Assembly: GCF_965638725.1 (NCBI RefSeq)
Contig: NC_134962.1
Coordinates: 2,177,501-2,241,500 of the forward strand
Reading direction: 5' to 3'
DNA length: 64,000 nt
Origin: Aptenodytes patagonicus
Lineage: Eukaryota; Chordata; Aves; Sphenisciformes; Spheniscidae
The translations under genes and the position numbers were made by a program. Below are positions 1 to 10,105 of the stretch, one piece after another (positions within the stretch are counted from its first letter, which is position 1; every line of letters begins with the position of its first letter). Below the pieces are notes generated by a model that saw only the letters and a list, made by a program, of their open reading frames with translations, had not been told where the DNA came from and searched no databases.

Positions 1-14
1 AGTTTCTCTTTTAG

Positions 15-148
15 CTCCAACAAAAGGCAGGAGCCTCCGAAGACTCCGACCACCCCCAAAATCACCACCTTCCCTCCGGCACCCGTCACCTGCGATGCTG
101 TCCGCAACAAATGCAGAGAAATGCTGACAACAGCTCTACAGGCTGATG
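15..148 (+). CDS. TCEA2: TCEA2 exon: linker and start of domain II
   Basis: The exon opens after a TTTTAG acceptor and closes before GTAAGT. It encodes the Pro/Thr-rich linker, then [19 protein letters not shown]. The first base completes a codon from an exon left of the window, and the last G is the first base of a split Asp codon. Confidence 0.95.
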
Positions 149-3100
149 GTAAGTGCTGGGGGAAACCCTGCATTGCCTAAAGTGCTTCCCAGCTCCTGGT
201 GCATTCTGACAGAGACCTCTGCATGTAGGTCAGCGCCAGCTCCTCTTAGATATGCTCTTCTGGAGCAGCCTTGTCAAAGGATTATTGCCATCAGCTCGGT
301 CTAGCCACTGGTCACCCCTTTGTCAGACTGGCTGGCCATTGCAGTGTTTACAGACACTTGCTATAAAGCGTCTATAAGCCTGGCTTGAACCAGAGGCATG
401 GCAATGTGTCAGGCAATGGCTGTTAAGAACATGGGGTCTTCTGCTCTGCAGCCTGGGGTGGTCTGGCCAGAAGTTTCATCTTCAGGTGTGCAGGTATTTG
501 CTTCCCTTTCTAGGTCTCAGTCTTGTCTGATTGCTGTAAAGTGAAGCTGTCATCTCTGCTTTCCCTTGGGGCACAAAATGAAGCTGTAATGCAATACATG
601 GAATTTGTCGGTAATGGTGCTTGTGCCAGTCACCTTCTGCTCTTAGACTCCCCTGCCTGTGCAAACTGGAGCCCCTTAAATACTGTGGTCCTCTGTGGAT
701 CTGGGGTGGAGTAGGTCTCTCTTGCACTCGGTCTGTGCCGTCTAAAATGAGAGGCAACATGAGGTGCTCAGCATCTCTGAAAGTCAGATTTTAAACACAT
801 GCTTGTGTCCAAATTGCAGATCCCTTTGGAAAATTGGGGTCTAAGCACTGCAGAGTTTTATTAATTTGGAGCCAAGGAATGTAGACGGCAGATGGAGAAG
901 ATCACAAAGTCTTTATTTCTAGCCTTCCTGTGCATGTGCATGTGTTTATATATGCTGCATTAAATACTTTGTATAACTTTTAGAAAAAACCTTTCCATAT
1001 GAAGTCTGGTAAATAGACCCCTTGAGTCTTTTGCTAAGCTGATCCCTGTTGCTTGCTTTATGGCGTTGGTTACCATACCCAGTGTCCAAACTCATAGCAG
1101 TTACTGCACTCTATGTGATGCTGTTTAGTTGGCAAGAAGTAGTGTGTGAGAGAAGAGGGGAGGGGCAGACGGTCCTCAGCTGAGAAGAGAAATGAAGGCT
1201 TGACTCTGATGCTGCATGTTTTTGGGCCCTGCCAGATTGTTGGTCTGAGTAGAGCTACTGCTCATTGACACCAGTATCTGAGACTCAATTCCTGCCTATA
1301 TATATTTGATTTCAACTGTACCAAGAATATATTAGAAAGCTGCATGTTTTGGGGGCCAGGTTCTTGTTAGCTTTGTCTAGTGCAGTCCATCTCCTAGAGA
1401 GGCAGAGGGCACAGACTGGCTGGATTGGTCTGTTTTCATCACTGCCCTTTTCAAAAGGGTCAGAGGGTAGCTAGAGCAAAGGCCAAGGTGCCATTTGATA
1501 GAAAGAGCATGTAGATCAAAATAGTAAACTATCTAGATTTGTGTATCAGAAATACTGAGCCTGGGGACCCCTTGCCTGGTTGGAAGTCACTGACCTCGTG
1601 TTTCTCTTGCCTTACAGACGACTATATTGCCATTGGCGCCGACTGTGAGCACATAGCAGCCCAGATTGAAGAATATATCCTTACTGTACGGGGCTTCCTC
1701 AAGGGTCTGCATGCCTCCAGGCCATGAAATGAATGTGCTCGGAGGAAAAATGGGGACTGTCTTTCTTTGCATAAATGTTCTGCTGCAACTCTGCTTGTCA
1801 GGGCTCTGGGTCTGGTTCCAGCTCTGCTTGGCTGAGTCCTGGGTCACTAACGAACCACTGGTGTGGTGTTGGGAGCTCAGGGCAGACCCCTTGCTGGTGT
1901 GATGGACACGGTTATTTCCTTCCTGTTCATGCCATAATGGACTGTAATCCCCAGGTTGTCTTTCCCATCAAAATCCTATTTCCTGTTCTCAGCTCTGCTT
2001 ACAAATACATGCAACTTCCCTGTGCCTCCTTGCTGAGCAGAGTGTGCTGATATAGACAAAAGCAATGGGAAGGACGGAGCAATGAGGGTCAAATTGCATG
2101 TTGATTTGAGATAAGCCAGGAGTTTGCTTGGTTTGGGGGCTGTGGAGCAGGAGGTACAGCTGGGCTGTCTTAGTGGAGCGTTCGGTGGCTACTTTGCTGA
2201 GGGAAAGAGCAGGTTGAAGAACCTGAGCATAACTGAAAATAAAGATTATTTCCGGCACAGTGAAAGAGCCAGAACTGAAAGCCCCTAAACTCTGGGACTG
2301 TATAAGCCTGCTCTCAAATCCAGCATTAGCCTCCCAGAGCAGACACTGCTGTTGGGTCCCAGCACCCTCGTCTGTGTCCTGGCAGCGAGTAACACTCCCA
2401 GCTATTCATGAGTGGTGTAGAAAGTGCTTGGAGGCCTCTGGGTTGATTGCAGACTCCTTGACTGCCATGTACGCATATACCAAGATGTCAAAAACACCGA
2501 CATGAAATACAAGAACCGAGTGAGGAGCCGCATCTCGAATCTGAAGGACTCCAAAAATCCTGAGCTGAAAAAGAACGTGCTGTGTGGGGCGATTACCCCC
2601 GAGCAGATCGCGGTGATGACCTCGGAGGTGAGGAAGCCTGAGGAGCAGGGTTTGCTTCTTACAGGGGATGTGTCCTCTGGTTTAGCTTGAAGCAAGGGGC
2701 TGGTCTGCTGCCAGGGTTGCAGATTTCTCAGCAGCTGCTGCCTGAGTGCATGGGGAGCGAGCTAGCAATGGGGTTTGCAATGTGGAGAGTAGTCTGTTGG
2801 GCCTTCAGATCATCACAGGGGCCTAGGTATGAACCAGAAACCAGGAATGAAAGGCTTTCTGTCTTAAAATACCCATCTGTTAGGTCACCTTGTCCTGTTG
2901 ACTCTTTCCACTGCAGTGGGTGTGGTGGTAAAAACTGGACAGATGTGATTTTATTGCTTTTTTTTTAAAGGAAATGGCCAGTAATGAGCTGAAAGAGATC
3001 AGGAAAGCCATGACAAAGGAAGCAATCCGGGAGCATCAGATGGCCAAGACAGGAGGGACGCAGACTGACCTCTTCACCTGTGGGAAATGCAAGAAGAAGA

Positions 3101-5815
3101 ACTGCACCTACACCCAGGTTAGTCTTCCTGCTCCTACAGCCTCCGCGCCGTTGACCTCTGCACAGGACATGATCCGTCACGGTCACGAGCTCTTACTGCT
3201 CCGTGACAGGCCCTGCAGCACGGCACAAATTTTGCCACTGGTGGAGAGAACCTTTTTGTACACTCGAGACTCTCTAAAACGTGCTGCTTTTGCACAATGA
3301 TTTTGCACACATTTCCTTGGAGCTCGTGTAACTTTTTTGGCTCATTTGTACAAAAGCAGGGGTTGTGCAGCACCAAGGAAGCTTTCAAAAGTATAGCAGT
3401 GCTGCTTGCTGTGCAGCTTCGGAGAGCTGCACATTGAAAGCAGGTGCTGGGAATGTGGAGATTCAGACAAAAAAGGAGTGGGTAGTGTAGAGGAGAGAGA
3501 CTGCAGAAACTGAGGCAGGCATGTTGATGGCATTAGAAGTGCAAATTAAGAATGTAGATAAGCTGCGGCTGGACAAATCCCAACCTATTTAAAATCAAAC
3601 AACATGAAACAGGTGAAACATGAGGAATAACAAAGCAGTGATGTGAGCAGGCAGAGGGGATTTTTCTCCTCAATGGACAGCTGCTGGAAGCGTTGTGCAT
3701 TACCAGTGCTTCTTAGTTCCCATGTTTGCACCAGGCATCTGGAGATAAATGTGCCTTTGCTGTGAGTCAGTGTTTTAGAATGTGCAGATACCCAAAAATG
3801 CACCAGCAACCACGCGATCGCTACTGAGTGGGTGCGCACAAACTGTGTGTGCGAGTGCCGAGTGAAACTCCTTCGTATGCTTGGACGTGATGTGCAAATG
3901 CAGATGAGAGCCAGGCAGCTGACCAGGGATTTTTTTCCTTTGGCTCAGCGGCAGCCTTGCATCACGCAGGCTGGCTCAGGCGAGAGGCCTCGCTCTGCGA
4001 GTGCGTCCCGGTAAGTCAGCTGGAAGCACTGCCTGGGCTGTCTCGCTCGCCTCAGCAGCATGTGGGACTCTGTCTCCACCTGTAGTGGACTGGAGTCTGA
4101 CTGCCTGGAATTGGGGCAGGTGACGACAGTGTCTTCTAAAGAGAAATATCAGAAGGTTTTCTGTATTTTTTTTATTAGTTTTCCAGTGAAATCACTATTT
4201 GGTGACTGAGATGTTGTAAGTTCCAAGTAGATGAACTGGCATTTATTAAAGCGTTTGAAATAAGGCAGTAATGTCGGGTGAGAATTACAGAATTTAGCTA
4301 TCCAGCTTGCTTGCAAAACATGCTTAATTTGCATCATGCAAATACTGTGCCTCTTACATATTGGGTAATTACACATAGATCACCATAATTACCCCATGAC
4401 ATAGTTGTGCTGTCTGACTTGCGCAGGGAGTGCCAGTGTTTTCAGCGTAGATCTGCCTTGTGGTATTCAAATGCCATGAAAATCTGATCTTTAACAAAGT
4501 ATGTGTTTCTGGCAAGAGCCAGTCAGAGGCAGCAGTCACATCTGGGTTAAATATCAGAGTTTCTTAAAGGCTCAAATACAAAACAGACTGGAAATGTGAA
4601 GAACCTGGTAACCCAGAGCATGTTCCTGTGAGGCCCGGATGTAGGACTGGTCTGTAAATGGGAATGGCTTGAGTGCTTTTTCTTGTGTCGCTGTGGAGCA
4701 CGTGCTTGATGGGCTGAGGGTTTTGTCTCACCGCCGGCTGCACCCCTTCCCGGGGGACAGTACAGGGAGGGACCAGCTGTGGGTATGTCCACCTCCAGAG
4801 CCACCTGCAAGGAATGGGCAGCAGAGGGGGTGAGGAGTGAAATCTGCTGCCCCAAAACATGTCACTCCAGGTGGTGTCAAGCTAGAGAGGTGTCATGAGA
4901 TGTGTGTGGAGGTGTATACCTGTGTAAAACAATAACCAGTCTCGTTTTTCAGGGAAGCTCCTCTTGCCCTCCCAAGCCTCGGGGTATCATTGATTTCTGA
5001 CAGTGTGACCCCAGCATGAATCCCTGGTGGCCAGAGGGACGGGGAGCTCCCTGTGACTCCCCCGTGGGGCCATGTGTGATGCTTGGCTCTCATTTCCCTC
5101 ATGTCCTCCCCCAGGTGCAGACCCGCAGCTCCGATGAGCCCATGACCACCTTCGTCGTGTGCAACGAGTGTGGGAATCGCTGGAAGGTAGCACACCAAGG
5201 ATATTACTGGCACTGAGGGGTGTTAGGGTAGCTGCACCCACGATGCTGCAGACGCTTAGCTGCTGCCCTCAGAGGTGCTTGCCAAACGCTGACTGGCTCT
5301 AGCAAGTGATCTTTCCTCCCAGCACAGAGGCAAGAGCTCCTGGGTTCATCCCATCTCTGCAGACCAGCTGGGGTCAAGTCTCACTTTCGCATTCCCTGCC
5401 TCCCTCCTCACATCCCCTCTTCTGCCATGACCAGCTTCACAGTGCTTTCCATGCTCCCTCTGCCCCCTGAGGGATGGTGGTGATGACATTCAGGATTTTA
5501 AAACTGCTCTTTTATACTGCGCACAGAGCTCGGGGGTGAGCAGAAATCTCCCGGTCAATGGCGAGCAGAAATGGCGCCACTACCAAGTGCCAAAGAGCCG
5601 CAGCCGAGAGATTCAAACGGGAGCTCTGTTTGGCCCCTACTCCAGGGGCTGAGCCCTGCTTCTGCAGAATCCCCAAGCCCTTGCCAGCTTCAGAAACAAG
5701 ACCATCACCTGGATCCCTATCTTCTTCTAGGCAGCACGCGCATGACCCGCAGCTCCCCTTGGCAGTGAGGTTTTCTAATCGGGGTTTAAACTCCCTTCTC
5801 TTGCAGTTCTGCTGA
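15..5815 (+). CDS. TCEA2: TCEA2, transcription elongation factor A2 (TFIIS), 3' part
   Basis: TFIIS binds stalled RNA polymerase II in the nucleus and stimulates cleavage of the backtracked transcript. Six exons read in one frame: 15-148, 1618-1674, 2473-2627, 2971-3117, 5115-5186 and 5807-5815, giving 190 residues plus the stop. The order is the end of the variable linker (proline/threonine rich), the three-helix domain II (from [12 protein letters not shown] through [20 protein letters not shown]) and the C-terminal zinc ribbon. The ribbon has CGKC and CNEC...WKFC cysteine pairs, and the RSSDEPMT loop carries the Asp-Glu that acts in the polymerase active site. The TCEA2 paralogue is chosen over TCEA1 and TCEA3 by [23 protein letters not shown] and RSSDEP, and by RGS19 lying next door. 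The N-terminal exons (domain I) are outside the window. Introns are GT-AG except the second, which is AT-AC. Confidence 0.97.
1618..1674 (+). CDS. TCEA2: TCEA2 exon before the AT-AC intron
   Basis: This 57-base exon follows TTGCCTTACAG and encodes [19 protein letters not shown] plus the T of a split codon. The reading frame would run into the next intron, but the conserved protein (EECI in human TCEA2) needs a break exactly after the T at 1674. Confidence 0.93.
1675..2472 (+). other. TCEA2: U12-type AT-AC intron of TCEA2
   Basis: The intron starts with ATATCCTTAC, matching the U12 5' splice site consensus ATATCCTT at every consensus position. It ends with AC. A branch-site-like TCCTTGAC (2455-2462) puts the presumed branch A at 2461, 11 bases before the terminal AC; the U12 consensus is TTCCTTRAY at about 10-16 bases. 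Splicing here joins T to GC to give Glu-Glu-Cys-Ile-Tyr, as in human TCEA2 (EECIF). No GT-AG pair gives this protein. AT-AC introns have been reported in TFIIS genes of other vertebrates, so this is probably conserved. Confidence 0.92.
2473..2627 (+). CDS. TCEA2: TCEA2 exon: core of domain II
   Basis: The exon encodes the rest of the split Cys, then [19 protein letters not shown] through [12 protein letters not shown], and is followed by GTGAGG. The motif [19 protein letters not shown] is nearly invariant in vertebrate TFIIS. The left border is an AC dinucleotide and not AG. Confidence 0.95.
2971..3117 (+). CDS. TCEA2: TCEA2 exon: end of domain II and first half of zinc ribbon
   Basis: The exon follows a T-rich tract ending in AAAG and stops before GTTAGT. 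It encodes [19 protein letters not shown], the [18 protein letters not shown] linker that reaches into the polymerase, and the first zinc-binding pair CGKC. Confidence 0.95.
5115..5186 (+). CDS. TCEA2: TCEA2 exon: catalytic loop and second zinc pair
   Basis: The exon follows TCCTCCCCCAG and precedes GTAGCA. It encodes [19 protein letters not shown] and GNRWK. The Asp-Glu of SDEP is the acidic hairpin that promotes transcript cleavage. If the next intron were retained, the terminal Phe-Cys would be replaced by nine other residues before a stop at 5214-5216. Confidence 0.95.
5807..5815 (+). CDS. TCEA2: TCEA2 terminal coding exon, 9 bases
   Basis: After CTTCTCTTGCAG the sequence reads Phe, Cys and stop, restoring the universal WKFC ending of vertebrate TFIIS, where the Cys is the last zinc ligand. 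The 3' UTR follows directly. The coding part is far too short for ORF-based detection. Confidence 0.93.
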   Translation, partial: FC

Positions 5816-6110
5816 TATGTGCCATGGCCCGAGAGCGGCAGCCAAACGCAGATCAGAGCGCAACCTCCATACGCCAGCTCCCACGGCAATTGTGTATTGT
5901 GTCCCAAGTGAGTTTGCATTGTCACGCGCTGAGAGAGCAGCTGCGGGGAGGCCTGCCTCTCCGCTTGGGCCTCAGTGGAGAGCCACAGCTGTGGGCTGAC
6001 AGGGTGGCAGGAGAGCTCACTAAACACACTTAGTCGTTATTTTTCTCATCTAAGCGAGTATGGTCACTTTTTTCTTCAAAACTAATATTAAACATTTTTG
6101 TCAGTTTCTG
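5816..6110 (+). other. TCEA2: TCEA2 3' UTR
   Basis: The untranslated tail runs from the stop to about 6105-6115. The end is set by ATTAAA at 6087-6092 followed by a GT-rich stretch (about 6125-6150). The exact cleavage point is inferred. Confidence 0.6.
6087..6092 (+). terminator. Poly(A) signal ATTAAA of TCEA2
   Basis: This is the commonest variant of the hexamer. It lies about 270 bases after the stop codon and has a T/GT-rich downstream element. Confidence 0.55.
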
Positions 6111-9100
6111 ACTTTTATTTGAACTCTGCGTGTGCAGCACTTTGTTTTTGCGGCGTGGAACTGCATGGGAGCTTGACAGATGGTCAGTGTCCAGGTGGAT
6201 GAGGACTGAACACTGCCTGGACCACCTGAAAGCGAGAAGCCGCTTGTAGGTACACCCTCAGTGCTTGTTCCGAGTCAACTCACGAAACCTAAAACACTGG
6301 GCCAAGTCCTGGGGTGGCTGCGTGGGCGGTACTGGTCTTCCTCTCCTGACTGAGGAGACCTGTTGATGGAACGCAGCTTTTGGGGCGCAGATCAGGTGCT
6401 GCTTTCCATCTTGACGGCATTCATTTGATTTTGCACAGTGGTGTGTGCCTTGTCATCTCAGGCCTTTAAATGGCAACAGCATAGGCTGCTGCAAGAGGGG
6501 AGTGTGCTGCCCGGGTTGTAACAGACTGAAAGCAGGGTGACACCAGCCACAACAAAACCCAACCCAAATGGTTGGCTGGGGGGAGCAGGACAGGGAGGAA
6601 GGTGTGCTAGGCCTTGGTGAGGTTAATCTCGATACAGGGAGAAGCCATCAATAAAGGAGGTGGAGGCAATCCACTGGCCAGTGGGAGTGTTAAAAGGGAG
6701 TCCCAGGCACTTTCCTGGTTGTGCATGCTCTGCTCTTAGCTGGACGGCTGAAAGGCAGCCTGAATTTTCAGAGGGACTGGCTGGAGAGGCTCAGGAAGAG
6801 GAGGAAATGCTGCAAATACAGGAAACTTTCCAGAGGCTTGGACTGGAAGAGGTAGGGATTACAGATAGTGGTGGGAGTCGTTAGCGCTTAGCTCTGGAAG
6901 TGGTGGGGTTTGCAGTGAGCTCAGAGCTAGAGCAAAGCAAGCTTCAGGTGCTACGTCTGCAGACATGGCCCTGTGAGGGGGACCTGCAGGGTCAGGCTCT
7001 TTCTGGGAGGCAACTAGAACCTGGTGGGGAAATTCTGTCTGTCCTCACAGCAGCTTTCAGCCTGAGACTTAAAATCCCTCTTTTCTTCCTAGCCTTTAAC
7101 TGGGGTGACGCAGCATTTGGGGGACCCCAGTAAAGCCTCCGAGTTTGAGGCCACTCTGGAGCAGTCCTCTGCACTGCAGCTCTTGCGCTGACAAGCACTG
7201 CAGGAGCATTTGTAGTCATGTCTCTTACGGCATTGCTCCCCTGTTCCAGAGGGAAAAACAAGTATTTCCACTGGCTTTTCAGCATGCCAGAGAGCAGACA
7301 TTCAACAGAGACCTTGGAGATGTTTAGAGAGGAGTAAGCAGCCACATGAAAGCAATGGAAAATGTGCTCGCAGCCCCTTTGAGGGCTGTGCTCCTCTGGA
7401 GGCAGGGATCCCAACAGGATCCTTTGCTCAGGGCTTTCACGTTACGGGGTGCAGCCAAGTCTCCCAAGAAGGAAAAGATTCAAAGATGCTGACAGCTGAT
7501 TTAAGCCTCACGAGTCTTGCGGCGAATGGGATTATTCAAGCCAGGCTTGGGAGGGAACAGAGTCCTTGCAGTAATGCTTAAAAAAAAAAGCTTCAGGATC
7601 TGAAACCAAAGCTGGCCAAGGCACTCTGGCTTGTGCGCTCTGAGTAGGAGCCAGCTAATGCCCGGTTGCCGTTGCCTTTCGTCTTGCATTGCTGTAAGGA
7701 GGGGCGCTGAGCTTGGGCACCGTTTGCTGACAATCCTGAGCTGGGTATGGGGAGTCCCAAGCAGACGGAGCCCCCCAAACCGAGGGAGAAGTACCATGTC
7801 TCGGGGCCGTTTTCTGAGATAACACCAAGGAGAGCCAGTGAGGGGAAAGCCACTGGATAAAGAGGTGTCTCAGAAGTAAAGATTCACTTACAAGGTGTTT
7901 AAAAGTGCTAGGAGCGGGAGCAAGAGACTAGATTAACTGGTGGCAGCGGGGTCTTCCCTGGGCTGAGACCTCCATGGCGTGCAGAGGCTCCGACCCGCCT
8001 GCCGCGCTCCCGAATGGCTTCGGGGATGCTCAACCTCCAAACCTTGAGCTAAGGCCGTGTGAGATACTTCCTTTACTCACAGAGCAAACCGAGCAGCCAG
8101 AACTAAAACCTCCCCAGCGCAGGGTGGGGATGCTGCGGGGCTGTAGCAGTGGAGGCTTGGCACCCACAGGGGAAAAAACCTGTCAATAACAACCGAGTAA
8201 TAACAATACTGACATTCCTGAACAAATGAACTATCTCTGGTCTCTCTCAAAAATACATTTTTCTCGAACTGTATTTCCAGCTTGGCAAATAAAACTAAAT
8301 TTACTGACATGAATTTCCACACGAGGAAGGAAACAAACAAACAAAAAAAAGCTGAGAATTTTTTTTGTTTGTTTAAAAAAATACCTTCAATAAAAAGAAT
8401 CAGTGCTCCTTCTTTTTTTCTTTGAAAGGGAGGGAGAGAAGGAGGGAAAGGGGTAGATAAATAGGAAACCACGGGCTGTTCCAGGTCAGGAAAAGCAAAG
8501 ACTAGTGTTGGTCTTCTGCAGCGTGGCCGAGCCGGTGCGTAGCCGGGCGGCAGGACCCCGGAGTTGGCTTCATTTCAGCGCGGAGGGCAGGGGCTGCTGG
8601 CAGAAACGTTTTTAATTCTGGGCGCAGGGGCTCCAGTAAACCATTCCTCATGCCGTACAAAAACACACAGCGATCGTATATCTTCCCTGCGGCGTTTCCC
8701 ATCCCGCGTGGAGCCCTGCCTGGCCACTGCTTGGTGCCAAGCTGCTCCCAAGGGATGAGGGCCGACCCTTGGGCTTCTTCCCCGCTTGCGGGGCAGGCGT
8801 GGGCCAGCCGGGAGCCTTCGCTTTCAGGGGTCCCGGTGCCTGTGGGTTTCTCAGGAGGGCAAACGATGCCTGCACGGCCCCCCATGCATGTTTTCCCCTT
8901 CGCTGAGGTCTGTGAACCGAGGATGCAGGATGCTCTGAGCTCGGGGTGACGAGCGCGTGCGGCCCCGGGGCTGGACCGGTGCCATGCCATGGGGACTGGG
9001 CGCTCCGGGACGGGGGCTGGCAGAGCGGGCAGCTGCTGGGCAACCCCTGCCCACCCTCCAAGCGCATCCTCATGGCACCACCGCTGCTGGGGTCCCGTCT

Positions 9101-9290
9101 GACCCCTCCAGAGCCCCTTAGGCAGCTTCAGAAATGGGGGGGACCATGGCCCCAGGGTGCTGCCTGCCCTCTACCCCCCATCCGGCCCCGGCGCTGCCCC
9201 CGGATCCGCCGGGAATGCAAACAGGGCTGCAGCGCTGCCCCCCGCCCCATGGGCCACTTCAAACAGACGGAGCAATGTAAACCTGACAAG
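6111..9290. other. Convergent intergenic region TCEA2/RGS19
   Basis: I see no gene here. The stretch holds an A-rich patch (8334-8400) with two AATAAA hexamers on the + strand that could be distal ends for TCEA2. A TTTAAT at 8611-8616 reads ATTAAA on the - strand and could be a distal end for RGS19. From about 8500 the base composition rises sharply in G+C. Open frames in 8.5-9.4 kb are GC-rich chance frames without splice or family support. Confidence 0.5.
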
Positions 9291-9292
9291 TT

Positions 9293-9298
9293 TTTATA
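9293..9298 (-). terminator. Possible RGS19 poly(A) signal (TATAAA)
   Basis: On the - strand the bases read TATAAA, a weak variant hexamer, about 570 bases after the RGS19 stop. A better ATTAAA lies further on at 8611-8616, so the true 3' end is open. Confidence 0.3.
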
Positions 9299-9380
9299 TG
9301 TACAGAGACGCGTCAAACCCCCCTCCCGCCCCTCGAGTCCCCCAGTAAAAGCCAACAAAAAAAGCATTTAAAATAAAAAG

Positions 9381-9400
9381 TTAAAAAAAAAAAAAAAAAA
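9381..9400 (+). repeat. Poly(A) run within RGS19 3' UTR region
   Basis: About twenty A in a row on the + strand form a poly(U) stretch in the RGS19 transcript. It looks like an ordinary homopolymer and not a retrocopy tail, because no gene copy precedes it. Confidence 0.7.
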
Positions 9401-9863
9401 AGAAAATGACAGTCGACCTCCCCCCCACCCCAAAAAAACCCCCGACCCAGTCCCCAACTGGGTCTCAGGTGGGAAATGGGGACGGGCCAGGTCCCCAGGT
9501 GTGGCGGAGAGGGGATAAAGTGACCTCTTCAAAACGGGGTGCGGGGGGAGCCGGGGAGGGGGAGCCGGGCCCGGGTGCTCTCCCGTGCGCTCCCGCGTGC
9601 TTCCCCGGCTCATTCCGGCCAGCGGCGGGGACGGGGCAGGGGTTCAGTAGTACGAGCCGGCCCAGGCTGTGCTGCCGCAGTGGCACCAGCCCCGGGGACA
9701 GTCCTGGAGGGTGGCCCAGAAACCGGGGTGACGGTTCGGTTCATAGGTAAAAAGCTAAAAACTTGGGAGCGGGGGCTGGCAGGGAGGGTGGCGGAGGGGA
9801 GGAGGCACCGAGCCCCCCTGGCCACCGTGTCCCCGCCGGCGTCCCCGCGGCCGGCGGGCGCCC

Positions 9864-10052
9864 TTAGGACTCCGAGGAGGAGCGGGAGACGCTCTGGAGC
9901 AGCGATTTGTATATGGCAGAGTTCAGGAAGCGAGGGTAGGAGTCTCTGTGCATGAGCGTGTAGATCTGGAGCTGCGCGTCGTCGAAGGTGTGCGAGGACG
10001 GCTCCTGCATCTTCCGGTTGATGACCTCCCGCACCCGCGAGTCCAGGCTCAC
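9864..10052 (-). CDS. RGS19: RGS19 last coding exon: C-terminal half of RGS domain
   Basis: The exon opens after CCGCCCAG and encodes VSLDSRVREVINRKMQEP, then the FDDAQLQIYTLMHRDSYPRFL helices that contact the G alpha switch regions. It ends in SRSSSES and TAA (9866-9864). The intron side holds a 31-base C run (G on +) 20 bases upstream. Confidence 0.96.
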   Translation of the reverse strand: MSLDSRVREVINRKMQEPSSHTFDDAQLQIYTLMHRDSYPRFLNSAIYKSLLQSVSRSSSES

Positions 10053-10073
10053 CTGGGCGGCAGGGAGAGAAAT

Positions 10074-10105
<32 letters not shown>

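Noticed and set aside
5512..6027. 171-codon - strand frame opposite the TCEA2 3' end
   Set aside because: It is antisense to the TCEA2 intron, terminal exon and UTR, with no recognised domain.
9360..9400. A-rich run considered as a processed-gene poly(A) tail
   Set aside because: The upstream sequence does not resemble a spliced gene copy, and the site is inside the RGS19 3' UTR region.
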